Below are positions 43,221-52,869 of a stretch of DNA of 64,000 bases, piece after piece (the first letter of the stretch is position 1; each line of letters starts with the position of its first letter). Source of the DNA: an uncultured Erythrobacter sp. (GTDB lineage: Bacteria > Pseudomonadota > Alphaproteobacteria > Sphingomonadales > Sphingomonadaceae). The notes under the pieces were generated by a model. The model made no database searches, was not told the origin of the DNA, and worked only from the letters and a program-made list of their open reading frames with translations. The position numbers were made by a program, and so were the translations under genes. The stretch spans positions 644,501 through 708,500 of the forward strand of contig CANMTU010000001.1 in NCBI GenBank assembly GCA_947501005.1, given 5' to 3'.

Positions 43221-44293
43221 GCCACCGCCACATCCGCAGCCTGGGTTTCGAAGCGCCGGGCGTGCCGTTCTTCACCGGCTATGACGAGGGGCCGCCCGCG
43301 CCATCGGACCTGCGCATCGATACGCTCTATTCCGGTTTCTCCGCCGGTACCGAACTGACCTTCATGAAGGGCACCAACCCCTACCTCCATTCCCGGTGGG
43401 ACGAGGAACGGCGCATCTTCATCGCCGGCGAGGCCGGAATGCATTACCCGGTCCCCTTCGTGGGCTACATGGAAGTGGGCCGGGTCAGCGAGGGGGAGGC
43501 GCAGGGCGTGCCCACCGGCAGCGTGATTGCCGGGGCATGGGGCCACAAGAGCGGCCACACCATCGATCCGGGGCGCGACCGTTTCTTCGCGCTGCCGCAA
43601 GCCATCGACCCGATCCTGGGCATCTATGTCGGCCAGATGGGGCCGATCGCGGCGAACGGCATCCTCTACGCCGATCACGAGCTGGTCGGGCGGGATTGCA
43701 CCCGGCTGGGCGCTTCGCTGGCCGGACGACCGGTGCTGGTCTTCGGCGCGGGCGTGGTCGGGTTCCTCACCGCGCTGTTGGCACAGGCCGCCGGGGCGAG
43801 CGAGGTGGTCATTGCCGATCCCTCGCCGTTCCGCCGACTGCGGGCCGAAACGTTGGGCCTGACCGCCATGACCGAGGATGAAGCGATCGGCCATGCCAAG
43901 GCGCGCTGGAAGGGCGCGGACCTCGTCTTCCAGACCCGCGCCAGCGGCGAGAGCCTGCACAACGCGATGAAGGCTTTGCGCCCCCACGGGACGGTGATCG
44001 ACCTAGCATTCTACCAGGGCGGGGCGGATGCGGTGCGGTTGGGCGAGGAATTCCATCACAACTGGCTATCGCTGCGCTGCGCACAAATCGGCCGCGTGCC
44101 GCGCGGGATGGAACAGTTGTGGGATCACGAGCGCCTCGGCCGGGAAACGATCGCGCTGCTCGAAAGCCGCGGCCCCGAAATCCGCCAGCAGCTGATCACC
44201 CATGTCGTGCCTATCGACGAAGCGCCCGACTTCCTGCGCACGCTGGTCGCCGAGCGGCCGGACTTCATCCAGATCATCTTCGCCTACGAATGA
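43217..44293 (+). CDS. Medium-chain dehydrogenase acting with sugar operon
   Basis: A 358-residue MDR-superfamily protein. The N-terminal half has YSGFSAGTELTFMKGTNPYL and FVGYMEVGRVSEGE, and the nucleotide fold has VLVFGAGVVGFLTALLAQAA then IADPSPFRRL. The structural-zinc cysteines are missing, as in several sugar-pathway members of this superfamily. It overlaps both neighbours by four bases. Together with the Gfo/Idh/MocA domain it may carry out an oxidation-reduction pair on a nucleotide sugar or glycoside. The substrate is unknown. Confidence 0.82.
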   Translation: MSHRHIRSLGFEAPGVPFFTGYDEGPPAPSDLRIDTLYSGFSAGTELTFMKGTNPYLHSRWDEERRIFIAGEAGMHYPVPFVGYMEVGRVSEGEAQGVPTGSVIAGAWGHKSGHTIDPGRDRFFALPQAIDPILGIYVGQMGPIAANGILYADHELVGRDCTRLGASLAGRPVLVFGAGVVGFLTALLAQAAGASEVVIADPSPFRRLRAETLGLTAMTEDEAIGHAKARWKGADLVFQTRASGESLHNAMKALRPHGTVIDLAFYQGGADAVRLGEEFHHNWLSLRCAQIGRVPRGMEQLWDHERLGRETIALLESRGPEIRQQLITHVVPIDEAPDFLRTLVAERPDFIQIIFAYE

Positions 44294-46560
44294 CCGCGAA
44301 GGTGACGACAATTGCCGCGCAAGACCGCCCCTTGCGGGTCCTGTTCGTGTTCGCCTGGCTGGTGGTCGGCGGCGAGGAAACCGAGGTCCGGTTGCTTGCC
44401 GAAGGGCTCGATAAGGCGCGCTTCACCATCGATGTGGTGGCCTGCTTCCGCAAGCCGGGCATGCCCGAACAGACGCATGAACAATTGCGCGCCGCCGGCG
44501 TGCGCGTCGACACCACGCCCTACCAACTCGATTTCGAAGCCACGGTCGCTTATCTTGCCGCGATCCTCCCCGGCTACGACGTGGTCGTTTCGTGCCAGAA
44601 CGTCGCCGATATCTACCCCGCGCTGGAACGATTGCACCTGCGCCCGCCGCTGATCGAGCATGGCGGGCTGGTGTCCGAAGCACTCGCCGGACCCAAGCAT
44701 TTCACCAATCGATATATCGGCGTGTGCGAGACGATCCGCGCCGCCGCCGCCAGCCGCATGGAGGAGCGCGCGCATCACGCGCTGGCAATCCCCTCGATGG
44801 TCGACCTCGCCGCCTTCCGGCCCCAGATGCGGGAGCCGACACGAGCCGCCCTGGGTATCAAGCCCGATCGCGTCCTGATCGGCTGGGTTGGGCGACTGGA
44901 CGCCAAGAAGCGGGTGGAGGACTTCATTGCCGCCGCCGCCATCGTTGCCCGGTCGCGCGCGGACGCGGACTTCGTCGTCATCGGCGGACCGGATGCCTTC
45001 ATGCCGGACTATGCCGATCAGCTCGTCGCGCAGGCGAAGGCCGCGGGGCTGGGTCCGCGCCTGCAATTCACCGGCGACCGGGAGGACGTGTCCGATCTGC
45101 TCTGCGCGCTCGACATCTTCGTATGGCTGTCGCGCGGCGAGGGGATGCCCCATGTCATCGCCGAAGCCGGTGCCGCGCGCCTGCCGGTGATCGCCACGCC
45201 CGATAACGGCGCGCTCGAACAGATTGCGGATGGCGTGTCGGGCGTGTTCGTCCCGCACGAGGATCCCGCTGCCGTTGCGGCCGCGATGGTGGCGCTGATC
45301 GACGACCCGGCCCGCCGCCGGGCCCTTGGCGAAGGGCTGCGGGTCAAGGTCGAACGCGACTATGCCACCGCCGCGGTGCTGCCCCGATGGGACCGGGTGC
45401 TGCGCGAGGTTGCGGCCGAACGCCAACGCCCCGCAGCCACGCCCCCGCTGTTCGAAAGCCCGGTGCTCGGCGGGTTCGAGTGTTCGTCGCACCGGCGCCA
45501 CGGCGATGGCGAGCGACGCGACATGATCGCCTTGACCGACCACGATCGCCAGGCGGAGGAGGATTACCGGCTGGCCGCCACTCTCGGCATGACGACCGTG
45601 CGCGACGGGCTGCGCTGGCACCTGATCGAGGCGGTGCCAGGCCGCTTCGATTGGGACAGTGCAGAACACCAGATCGACGCCTCGGCCAGCACCGGCACGC
45701 GGGTCATCTGGGACCTGCTGCACTATGGCACGCCCGACTGGCTCGACATCTGGGGAGCGGGGTTCCGCGACCGGTTCGTGACCTTCGCCCTCGCCGCGGC
45801 CGATCGGCTGGCTGGCGCCCTGCCGGGACCGCTCTATCTGTGCCCCGTCAACGAAATCAGCTTCTTTTCGTGGGGCGGCGGGGATGCAGGCTACCTCAAC
45901 CCCTTCGCGCGCGGACGGGGGCACGAGCTGAAGGTGCAGCTGGCCGGCGCGGCCATCGCCGCGACCCGCGCTATCCGCGCCCGGCACCCGGACACGCGCT
46001 TTTTCACCGCCGAGCCGCTGATCAATATCCTGAACGATCCCGCCCGCCCTCACGAAGCGCTCCAGGCCGAGGGCCACCGGCTCAGCCAGTTCCAGGCGTT
46101 CGACATGCTCGCCGGCACTTCGTGGCCGCAACTGGGCGGCGCGCCGGACACGCTCGACGTGGTTGGCGTCAATTTCTATCACAACAATCAGTGGATCCAC
46201 GGCGGCCCCTCGCTCGACTGGCGCGATCCGGCCTGCCGCAGCCTGTCCTCCCTGCTGGCGGAGGGTTATGCCCGCTATGGCCGCCCGATCTTCATCGCCG
46301 AGACCGGTATCGAAGCGGACGAGCGCCCGGCATGGATCGCCTATGTCGCCCGCGAAGCCGCCGTCGCCCGCGACCTCGGAGTGCCACTGGAAGGGGTGTG
46401 CCTGTATCCGGTCATCGGCCATGTGGGCTGGGACGACGATCGCTATTGTCCCAACGGACCGATCGATCAGGCACCCGACGGTACCCGTACAATCCACCAG
46501 CCATCCCGGGTGGCACTGACGAGCCTGTCGGGGGTGTTTCAGGATGGCAACGCCGCCTAG
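44290..46560 (+). CDS. Fusion: GT4 glycosyltransferase + clan-A glycoside hydrolase
   Basis: A 756-residue two-domain protein. Residues about 15-380 are a GT-B glycosyltransferase (VFAWLVVGGEETEVRLLAEG, WVGRLDAKKRVEDFI, WLSRGEGMPHVIAEAGAARL). Residues about 390-750 are a TIM-barrel glycosidase resembling beta-glucosidase families. The acid/base is in PVNEISFFSWGGG (Glu522) and the nucleophile in FIAETGIEAD (Glu671), the 4/7 arrangement of clan A. No signal peptide is present, so the hydrolase half acts in the cytosol, which suggests editing or transglycosylation of a lipid-linked or intracellular glycoside. It is the last gene of the operon. Confidence 0.9.
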   Translation: MTAKVTTIAAQDRPLRVLFVFAWLVVGGEETEVRLLAEGLDKARFTIDVVACFRKPGMPEQTHEQLRAAGVRVDTTPYQLDFEATVAYLAAILPGYDVVVSCQNVADIYPALERLHLRPPLIEHGGLVSEALAGPKHFTNRYIGVCETIRAAAASRMEERAHHALAIPSMVDLAAFRPQMREPTRAALGIKPDRVLIGWVGRLDAKKRVEDFIAAAAIVARSRADADFVVIGGPDAFMPDYADQLVAQAKAAGLGPRLQFTGDREDVSDLLCALDIFVWLSRGEGMPHVIAEAGAARLPVIATPDNGALEQIADGVSGVFVPHEDPAAVAAAMVALIDDPARRRALGEGLRVKVERDYATAAVLPRWDRVLREVAAERQRPAATPPLFESPVLGGFECSSHRRHGDGERRDMIALTDHDRQAEEDYRLAATLGMTTVRDGLRWHLIEAVPGRFDWDSAEHQIDASASTGTRVIWDLLHYGTPDWLDIWGAGFRDRFVTFALAAADRLAGALPGPLYLCPVNEISFFSWGGGDAGYLNPFARGRGHELKVQLAGAAIAATRAIRARHPDTRFFTAEPLINILNDPARPHEALQAEGHRLSQFQAFDMLAGTSWPQLGGAPDTLDVVGVNFYHNNQWIHGGPSLDWRDPACRSLSSLLAEGYARYGRPIFIAETGIEADERPAWIAYVAREAAVARDLGVPLEGVCLYPVIGHVGWDDDRYCPNGPIDQAPDGTRTIHQPSRVALTSLSGVFQDGNAA

Positions 46561-46997
46561 CCCGGCTGGCGGGGGACGATCGATCTCCACGCACGGGTCG
46601 CGCAGGCGATTGCGGACCGGAACCCGGAACTGGCAGCGCGGACGATGGACGCGCATTCGCGCGTTCGATCGGTGATTCGTTTGACAATTTGCGGAGGATC
46701 GGTCCTGGATCGGGCGGATCTGACATTCGGTTATCGGCCACTCTCCGCTGAAGGAGCGCGGGATTAGTCATGCCGGAGACCAAATTTCTTATCGGACCCG
46801 TTCGGCTCGCTCTTCGCTGCCGATCATCGGAAGGTCCCCTCTTCTGATCGAGCGAGTGCTCTTCCAAATGTGGCCTTCGGGGTGGGCGAAGTCGCGGCCG
46901 TACACGACATCGTATTTGCGCGCCGGATTGGCTTTGACCATAGCATGCACCGCAGCGCGATCACGCAGCTCAGTGCCAGCATCATCTGCCCGCCAAC
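46561..46997. other. Convergent intergenic region
   Basis: This lies between the plus-strand glycosyltransferase operon and the minus-strand efflux operon. Apart from the GntR-like fragment at its left edge, nothing was recognised. No clear terminator hairpin with a T-tract was found for either side. Confidence 0.4.
46567..46680 (+). pseudogene. Possible remnant of a GntR/FadR-type regulator C-terminus
   Basis: In one frame the translation reads LHARVAQAIADRNPELAART then MDAHSRVRSVI, matching the closing helix of FCD domains (H-x-x-x-x-x-AI-x-x-x-D-x-x-x-A-x-x-x-M-x-x-H). There is no upstream domain and no start; the glycoside hydrolase gene ends immediately before it. This suggests a deletion that removed the rest of a regulator gene. 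The match covers only about 30 residues. Confidence 0.35.
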
Positions 46998-48341
46998 CTA
47001 TTCCGATCCGACCGCCGCGTGGAAGGCGACGAAGGAGCTTGCGAGGTTCGCCTCGCTGTCGATGAGGTTCTGGCGGCTGGCGATCAGCTGGCGCTGGGCG
47101 TCGAGGACGTCGAACAGGGATGCCAGGCCCTCGCGGTACAGGGCGTTGGACTGCGCCAGGGCGGTTTCGCTTTGTGCGATGGCTTCGGCAAGGTCCTCGT
47201 TGCGCGCGCGGTAGGCCTCGATCGACGTCAGCGCGTTCTCCACCTCTCCCAGCGACTGGAGGAAGATCGCGCGATATTCGGCCAGGCGGGCCTGCGCCTC
47301 GAACCGGGCGGCATCCACTTCCGCCCGGCGGCGGCCGCCGTCGAACAGCGGCAGATCGATGGCGGCACCCAGCGAGAGCAGGAAATCGCCGAAGATACCG
47401 CCGAGCGATCCGTCCCCCAGGCCGAGCGTGCCGGGGATGGTCAGCGAAGGCCGCAGATCCGCCTGCTCGATCCCGATCTCGGCCGCCGCGCGCGCGAGCC
47501 GGGCCTCCGCCGCGAGAATGTCCGTCCGGCGGCGCAGAAGGTCGGCCGGAACGCCCGCAGGCGGGCCGAGCCCGTAGCCGGGTATCCGCGCATTCGCGGG
47601 GGCCGACACGGCAAAAACGCCCGGCGGCTCCGCCAGCAGGACCGCGAGGGCGTTTTCCGCCTCCGACCGCGCGATCACGATCAGCCCGCGCCGCGCCCGG
47701 GTCTGCGCCAGGTCGGCGGCGGCCCGGCGCACGTCGAGATTGGCAGCAAGGCCCGCCTCGAAGCGCAGGGTGACGATGCGCAGGGTCTGTTCCTGCAAGT
47801 CGGTCGACTGGTCGAGCAGTTCCAGCTGCGCCCCGGTGCGGCGGTATTCGACATACTGGCTGGCGATGGCCGCGGCGACCAGCCGGCGCTGGTCGGCCAG
47901 CAGATAGTCCTGCTCGGCATAATTCGCCGCGGCCGCCCTGATCTCGGCGGCGAGCCTGCCGTTGATGTCGGGATTGAACAGGCCGAACAGGCCCGCATCC
48001 GCCGTGACTCTGGCGTCATCGGGAAGCGCGATCCCCGCGCCGCCCTCGCCATCCACCGCAGGCAGGCGATCCGACCGCTCGGCGCGCAACAGGGCCGCCG
48101 CCGAGGAGAGGCGATCGGATGCCGCATCCACATCGAGATTGGCGGCAAGCCCGCGCCGGACGAGCGCGTCGAGCACCGGATCGTCGAACCCGCGCCACCA
48201 TAGCGAATAGAGGCCGGAGGGCGGAAGATCGGCGGCATAAGTGGCCGGGGCGGCCACCGGCGGTTCGATTATGACGGGATCGACGGTGGCACAGCCCGAC
48301 AGGGCAGCGACGCCAGTCATCAGCACGACGAACCTTTTCAT
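46998..48341 (-). CDS. Outer-membrane efflux lipoprotein (NodT/OprM type)
   Basis: A 447-residue TolC-family outer-membrane factor. The signal ends in the lipobox ALSGC, so it is lipid-anchored. Two repeats of the coiled helical domain are visible (SLWWRGFDDPVLDALVRRGL, then NLDVDAASDRLSSAAALLRA; and GVPADLLRRRTDILAAEARL, typical of NodT). It forms the exit duct of the RND pump encoded upstream, whose stop overlaps its start in ATGA. It is the last gene of the three-gene operon 52568-46998. Confidence 0.92.
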   Translation of the reverse strand: MKRFVVLMTGVAALSGCATVDPVIIEPPVAAPATYAADLPPSGLYSLWWRGFDDPVLDALVRRGLAANLDVDAASDRLSSAAALLRAERSDRLPAVDGEGGAGIALPDDARVTADAGLFGLFNPDINGRLAAEIRAAAANYAEQDYLLADQRRLVAAAIASQYVEYRRTGAQLELLDQSTDLQEQTLRIVTLRFEAGLAANLDVRRAAADLAQTRARRGLIVIARSEAENALAVLLAEPPGVFAVSAPANARIPGYGLGPPAGVPADLLRRRTDILAAEARLARAAAEIGIEQADLRPSLTIPGTLGLGDGSLGGIFGDFLLSLGAAIDLPLFDGGRRRAEVDAARFEAQARLAEYRAIFLQSLGEVENALTSIEAYRARNEDLAEAIAQSETALAQSNALYREGLASLFDVLDAQRQLIASRQNLIDSEANLASSFVAFHAAVGSE

Positions 48342-51300
48342 GCAGGCGCCATCGTCATGTCTTCGTCCACGTCATCGATCTCGGCGTTGAGCTTTTCGAG
48401 ATCGACGCTGCGCGGCTTTCCGAACGGCGCGATCGCCAGATAGATGACCGGGGTGAGGAAGAGCGTGAAGATACCGGCGATACCCAGTCCGCCGAAGATG
48501 ACCCACCCGATCGACTGGCGGGCTTCCGATCCGGCCCCGCTCGCCAGAACCAGTGGCAGGGCACCGATCACCGTCGAGGTGAGCGTCATCGCGATGGGGC
48601 GCAGGCGGATCGCGGCAGCTTCCTGCACCGCTTCGCGGACGTCGCGCCCCTGATGGCGCAACTGGTCCGCGAATTCGACGATGAGGATGCCGTTCTTCGC
48701 CATCAATCCGATCAGCATCACCAAGCCGATCTGGGAATAGATGTTGAGCGACACGCCCGTGAGGAACAGCGAGAAGATCGCCGCCGCCAGCGCGAAGGGC
48801 ACCGTCAGCAGGACGACCAGCGCGCTGGTCAGGCTTTCGAACTGGGCCACCAGCACGAGGAAGACGATCAGGAGCGCGAAGCCGAAGGTGAGAAGGAAAT
48901 CGTTCGAGGCTTCTTCCAGGCTTTCCGCATCGCCTTGCAGGATCATGGAGATGCCCGGGCCGATGGTCTCGTCCGACAGGCGCTCGATCTCGTCCACCGC
49001 TTCGCGCAGGGGTGTTCCGGCCTCGATATCGGCGCTGACCTCGATCGCCCGGCGCTGTTCGGTGCGTTCCAGTTCCGCCGCGACCCCTTCTTCCTCGATC
49101 GACGTCACGGTGGAGAGGGGGATAAGCGATTCTCGGCCCTCCACGCTGCCGCGGATGTAGAGATTGCCGAGATCGGACGGATTGGTGATGGTGACCGCCT
49201 GCGCGGTCAGAAAGATCGGCACCGCCTGATCGCCGACATTGAGGTCCACCACGTCCTCCCCATCGACCATCGTGCGCAAGGTCTGCGCCAGATCCTCCAG
49301 ATCGACGCCGAGATCGGCCGCCCGCTGGCGATCGATCCGCAGCGACAATTGCGGCTGGGTCGGTTGATAGGAAACCTCGGCATTGGAAAGGATGGTGGAC
49401 TGCGTATCGATCGCATCGGCGAGTGCCTGCGCCGAGGCATAGATCCCGTCGTAATCCGCCCCGGTCAGCGCCACTTCGATGCCTTCGCCCCCGCCGCCGA
49501 AGCTCAGCGTTCCGCGCCCGCGCGCATTGGTGCGCGATCCGGGGATTTCCTGCAGCGGATCCTGCAATTCCTCGACGATCTCGGTCTGGCTGCGGTCCCG
49601 CTCGCTCCAGTCGGCAAGTTGTGCGGTCACGCGCACCCGGTTGGGGTCGTAGCGGCCGACGATGGAAAAGGTGCTGCGGATCGTCCCGTCGTCCAGATAG
49701 GGTTCGAGAACCTGCTCCACCTCGTCGAGTTCGCCGTCCATGAAAGCGATGCCAACCCCATCGGGGCCGGTGGCATCGACTTCGATCACCCCCCGGTCCT
49801 CGTCCGGCACGAGTTCGTTCTCGAGCGAGGGATAGAGCAGGACGGCCGCCCCGGCGGCCATGATCGAGACGATACCGGCGAGTTTCGGCCGGTCTAGGCA
49901 GCGCGCCAATGCCCGGTCGTACCACGCATTGGCCTTCCGACCCCAGCGCGACAGGCGGCCCGGTTCGTCCTCGCTACTCGTCAAGTCGAACTGGGCGGCC
50001 AGCGCCGGGACCAGCGTGAGCGCGACGAAGCTCGACAGGACCACCGCCACCGCCAGCACGAAGCCGAATTCGCGGAACAGGCGGCCGGTCTCCGATGGCA
50101 GGAAACTGATCGGCAGGAAGACCGACACCAACACCGCCGTCGTGGCGACGACAGCGAAGAACACCTGTCGCGTTCCCAGCACCGATGCGGCGCGCGGCCC
50201 CAAACCCTTGTTCTGCAGTCGCTGCGCGTTTTCGAGGACGACGATTGCATCGTCCACGATCAGCCCGGTTGCCAGCACGAGCGCCAGCAGGGTCAGCAGA
50301 TTGATCGAGAAGCCCATCAGCCAGATGCCCGCGATCACCCCGACCAGGGCGACCGGGATCGTGGCGCTCGGCACCACAGTCGGGCGCCAGGCGCGGAAGA
50401 ACAGTAGCATCGTGACGATGACGATGGCGATGGTGAAGCCCAGGGTGATCAGCACTTCGCGCACCGAAATGCGGATGAAATCGGCATCGTCGGACACGAT
50501 CTGGATGGTCAGATCGTCGAACCGCTCGTTCAATCGGTCGACGCTCTGCCGGATGCTGTCCGAGATTTCGATCGTGTTGGAACTGGCCTGCCGCACCACG
50601 CCCAGTCCCACGATCGGGACGCCGTCGAGGCGAACGAAATTGGTCGCATTGGCGGGCGCGAAATCGGCCTGGGCCACGTCGCCGATCCGCGTCGTGCCCG
50701 ATATCACCACGTTCTCGATCCTGGCGGGATCGGTCGCACTGGCCTCGGCCCGCACGACCAGTTCCTGCGCGTCGGAGCGGAAGGAGCCGACCGGCACGTC
50801 GTATGGCGCCTGCTCCAGCGCGTTGGCGACGTCGGGCAGGGTCAGGCCGAACCGGTTGAGCCGCGCCGGGTCGACCGCGACGCGCATCTGCCGGGCGCGG
50901 GTGCCGAATTCCTCGATACTGGCAACCCCCTCTGCCGCCAGCAATTCGGGCACGATGTCGTTCTCGACCACGCGGGTCAGCTCGGCCTCGTCATAGCGCG
51001 CAGACTGGACCGCCAGCGTCATGATCGATTGCGCGTCCTGATCGGCCTTGACGACGGTCACCTGCTCGACCCGGTCGGGCAGGTCGCGCGTGACCCGGCT
51101 GACCGCCTCGCGCACGTCGGAGGCGGCGGTGTCGAGATCGACGCCCGGATTGAACTCGACCCGGATGCGCGAATTGTTCTCCTCGCTGGAGGAATTGATC
51201 TGGCGAACCCCGGAAACGCGCGCCACGGCATTTTCCAGCAGGCTCGTCACCTCCGAATCCATCGTGCTGGGCGCCGCGCCGGGAAGGTTCGCCGTCACCG

Positions 51301-51448
51301 AGACGATCGGCCGGTCGACATTGGGAAGTTCGCGCACCTCCACTCCCATCAGCGCGGCGATGCCCGCGATGACGATCAGGAGATTGAGGACACCGATCAG
51401 CAGCGGCCGCTTGACCGCCAGCATGGGCAGGTCGAACTTATCCCGCAT
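48338..51448 (-). CDS. RND-family efflux transporter, inner-membrane pump
   Basis: A 1036-residue HAE1/AcrB-type permease. The start at 51448 gives MRDKFDLPMLAVKRPLLIGV; the longer frame from 51544 would add a Pro/Arg/Ala-rich stretch atypical of the family. Large periplasmic loops and twelve membrane helices follow the usual repeat. The proton-relay Asp pair is in helix 4 (ATGLIVDDAIVVLENAQR), and GLVMLIGLMAKNGILIVEFA marks helix 10. It is an efflux pump for hydrophobic or amphipathic compounds. It overlaps the adaptor gene by 11 bases and the duct gene by 4. Confidence 0.93.
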   Translation of the reverse strand: MRDKFDLPMLAVKRPLLIGVLNLLIVIAGIAALMGVEVRELPNVDRPIVSVTANLPGAAPSTMDSEVTSLLENAVARVSGVRQINSSSEENNSRIRVEFNPGVDLDTAASDVREAVSRVTRDLPDRVEQVTVVKADQDAQSIMTLAVQSARYDEAELTRVVENDIVPELLAAEGVASIEEFGTRARQMRVAVDPARLNRFGLTLPDVANALEQAPYDVPVGSFRSDAQELVVRAEASATDPARIENVVISGTTRIGDVAQADFAPANATNFVRLDGVPIVGLGVVRQASSNTIEISDSIRQSVDRLNERFDDLTIQIVSDDADFIRISVREVLITLGFTIAIVIVTMLLFFRAWRPTVVPSATIPVALVGVIAGIWLMGFSINLLTLLALVLATGLIVDDAIVVLENAQRLQNKGLGPRAASVLGTRQVFFAVVATTAVLVSVFLPISFLPSETGRLFREFGFVLAVAVVLSSFVALTLVPALAAQFDLTSSEDEPGRLSRWGRKANAWYDRALARCLDRPKLAGIVSIMAAGAAVLLYPSLENELVPDEDRGVIEVDATGPDGVGIAFMDGELDEVEQVLEPYLDDGTIRSTFSIVGRYDPNRVRVTAQLADWSERDRSQTEIVEELQDPLQEIPGSRTNARGRGTLSFGGGGEGIEVALTGADYDGIYASAQALADAIDTQSTILSNAEVSYQPTQPQLSLRIDRQRAADLGVDLEDLAQTLRTMVDGEDVVDLNVGDQAVPIFLTAQAVTITNPSDLGNLYIRGSVEGRESLIPLSTVTSIEEEGVAAELERTEQRRAIEVSADIEAGTPLREAVDEIERLSDETIGPGISMILQGDAESLEEASNDFLLTFGFALLIVFLVLVAQFESLTSALVVLLTVPFALAAAIFSLFLTGVSLNIYSQIGLVMLIGLMAKNGILIVEFADQLRHQGRDVREAVQEAAAIRLRPIAMTLTSTVIGALPLVLASGAGSEARQSIGWVIFGGLGIAGIFTLFLTPVIYLAIAPFGKPRSVDLEKLNAEIDDVDEDMTMAPA

Positions 51449-52568
51449 CGCGCGTGCCGGCCTGGCGGCCGGGCGTGGCTGGGGCAGGGGTTGAGGCAGA
51501 GGCGGGGCGGCTGCGGACCTGGACATCCTGCTGGCCTTTCGCACCGCCGCGCACGAGGCGGATATCCTGCCCGTCGCGCACTTTCTGCACCCCTTCGACG
51601 ATTACGCGATCCCCGGTGCGCAATCCTCCATCGACCAGGACCGTCCCGTCACGCCGCGAAGTGATCGTCACCGGAATCCGCCTGGCCTTGCCGTCGCGCA
51701 CCACGAACAGGTGCGATCCCTCGCCGCCCCAGGCGATCGCCTGTTCGGGCACCGAGGGGCGCGCCTCGCCGGCGCGGGTGAAGGTGACGCGGAAGCTCAT
51801 CCCCGGGCGCAGCCTATCGTTCCCGTTCTCGATCGCGGTGCGGACGATGAAATTGCGGCTGTCCTGCGAAATGCGCGTGTCGGTCGCCGCGACGCGGGCA
51901 TCGATCGTGCGCGCCGGATCGGAGAAGGGTTGCACCTCCACGACCTGCCCCGGCCGCAGGGCGTTGAAGATCGATTCCGGTGCGGGAAAATCCACGAACA
52001 GCGTCGAGCGCTGGTCGATCTGGGTGACCGGCGTCTGATCGTTGACCGTATCGCCCACATCGACCTCGGTCAGGCCGACATGGCCGGAAAACGGCGCGCG
52101 GACGGTGCGGTCCGCCAAGGCGACCTGTGCCTGCTGCAACGCGACCCGCGCCGAGGCGAGCGCCGTTTCCCCCGCCTCGATCTGACTTTCGGAGAGCGCC
52201 CCGGTATCCTCGATCCGGCGATAGCGGCTGAGCAACTGGTCCGCCTCGCGCACATTGACCCGCGCGGCCTCGACCGCGAGCCGTTCCTGCCGATCGTCGA
52301 GGCGGAGCAGCGGCTGGCCTTCGCGCACGAAATCGCCCGCGGTAAACAACACGCTGGTCACCCGCCCGGCGGTCTCGGCAAAAACCTCCGCCGAAGTCGC
52401 CGCCCGGGCCGATCCGATTGCCTCGATCTCCACCTGTTCCGGAAGGACGCGAACTTCCTGTGCGACCACCGGCACGGGCTTGCGCGCACGCTCTTCCTCG
52501 GGCTCGCTGCAGCCGGTTGCGACGAGAACACTGAAAACCGTCAATTTTCTGAAAAGCGATGGAGGCAC
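51438..52568 (-). CDS. RND efflux periplasmic adaptor (membrane fusion protein)
   Basis: A 376-residue adaptor with a lipobox (SVLVATGC) at the N-terminus. The lipoyl halves are SAEVFAETAGRVTSVLFTAG and TVRAPFSGHVGLTEVDVGD, separated by a helical hairpin (LSRYRRIEDTGALSESQIEA). Beta-barrel and membrane-proximal domains follow. It links the pump to the outer-membrane duct. It is the first gene of the efflux operon, and no dedicated regulator gene lies next to it. Confidence 0.92.
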   Translation of the reverse strand: MPPSLFRKLTVFSVLVATGCSEPEEERARKPVPVVAQEVRVLPEQVEIEAIGSARAATSAEVFAETAGRVTSVLFTAGDFVREGQPLLRLDDRQERLAVEAARVNVREADQLLSRYRRIEDTGALSESQIEAGETALASARVALQQAQVALADRTVRAPFSGHVGLTEVDVGDTVNDQTPVTQIDQRSTLFVDFPAPESIFNALRPGQVVEVQPFSDPARTIDARVAATDTRISQDSRNFIVRTAIENGNDRLRPGMSFRVTFTRAGEARPSVPEQAIAWGGEGSHLFVVRDGKARRIPVTITSRRDGTVLVDGGLRTGDRVIVEGVQKVRDGQDIRLVRGGAKGQQDVQVRSRPASASTPAPATPGRQAGTRDAG

Positions 52569-52869
52569 GCCCGCACGCTAATTGATAAGGGTTGGCAGGG
52601 GAAGGGCTAGCGGGCGCGTGGCGCGGCACAATGCGACGGACTGCATTGGCAGAGCAATTGGGGCGTTTTGCTTTAACGGTTGACGGACCGTGGAAGCACT
52701 TGTCCGGTTAGTTGCAGGATTACGTAAGGTCGGTCAGTCAGTCAGGGCATTCGCTTGGAAACGGCGCGCCCTATATCGATCCGCATACTCGCAACGATGT
52801 CTTTCCCGATGAACGCTAATGACGCGGACAGAACCTTGCGGCGCAGCGCAGGTCACCTAAGGGCTTCGT
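52569..52869. other. Divergent promoter region, efflux operon / bioFDA
   Basis: About 300 bases between divergent operons, presumably holding both promoters. No operator, riboswitch or biotin-repressor palindrome was recognised. A direct repeat CAGTCAGTCAG lies near 52735. Confidence 0.4.

Noticed and set aside
52721..52743. GGTCGGTCAGTCAGTCAGG upstream of bioF; considered as another locus operator.
   Set aside because: Only one half-site is present, with no inverted partner at the two-base spacing; it is a short direct repeat.
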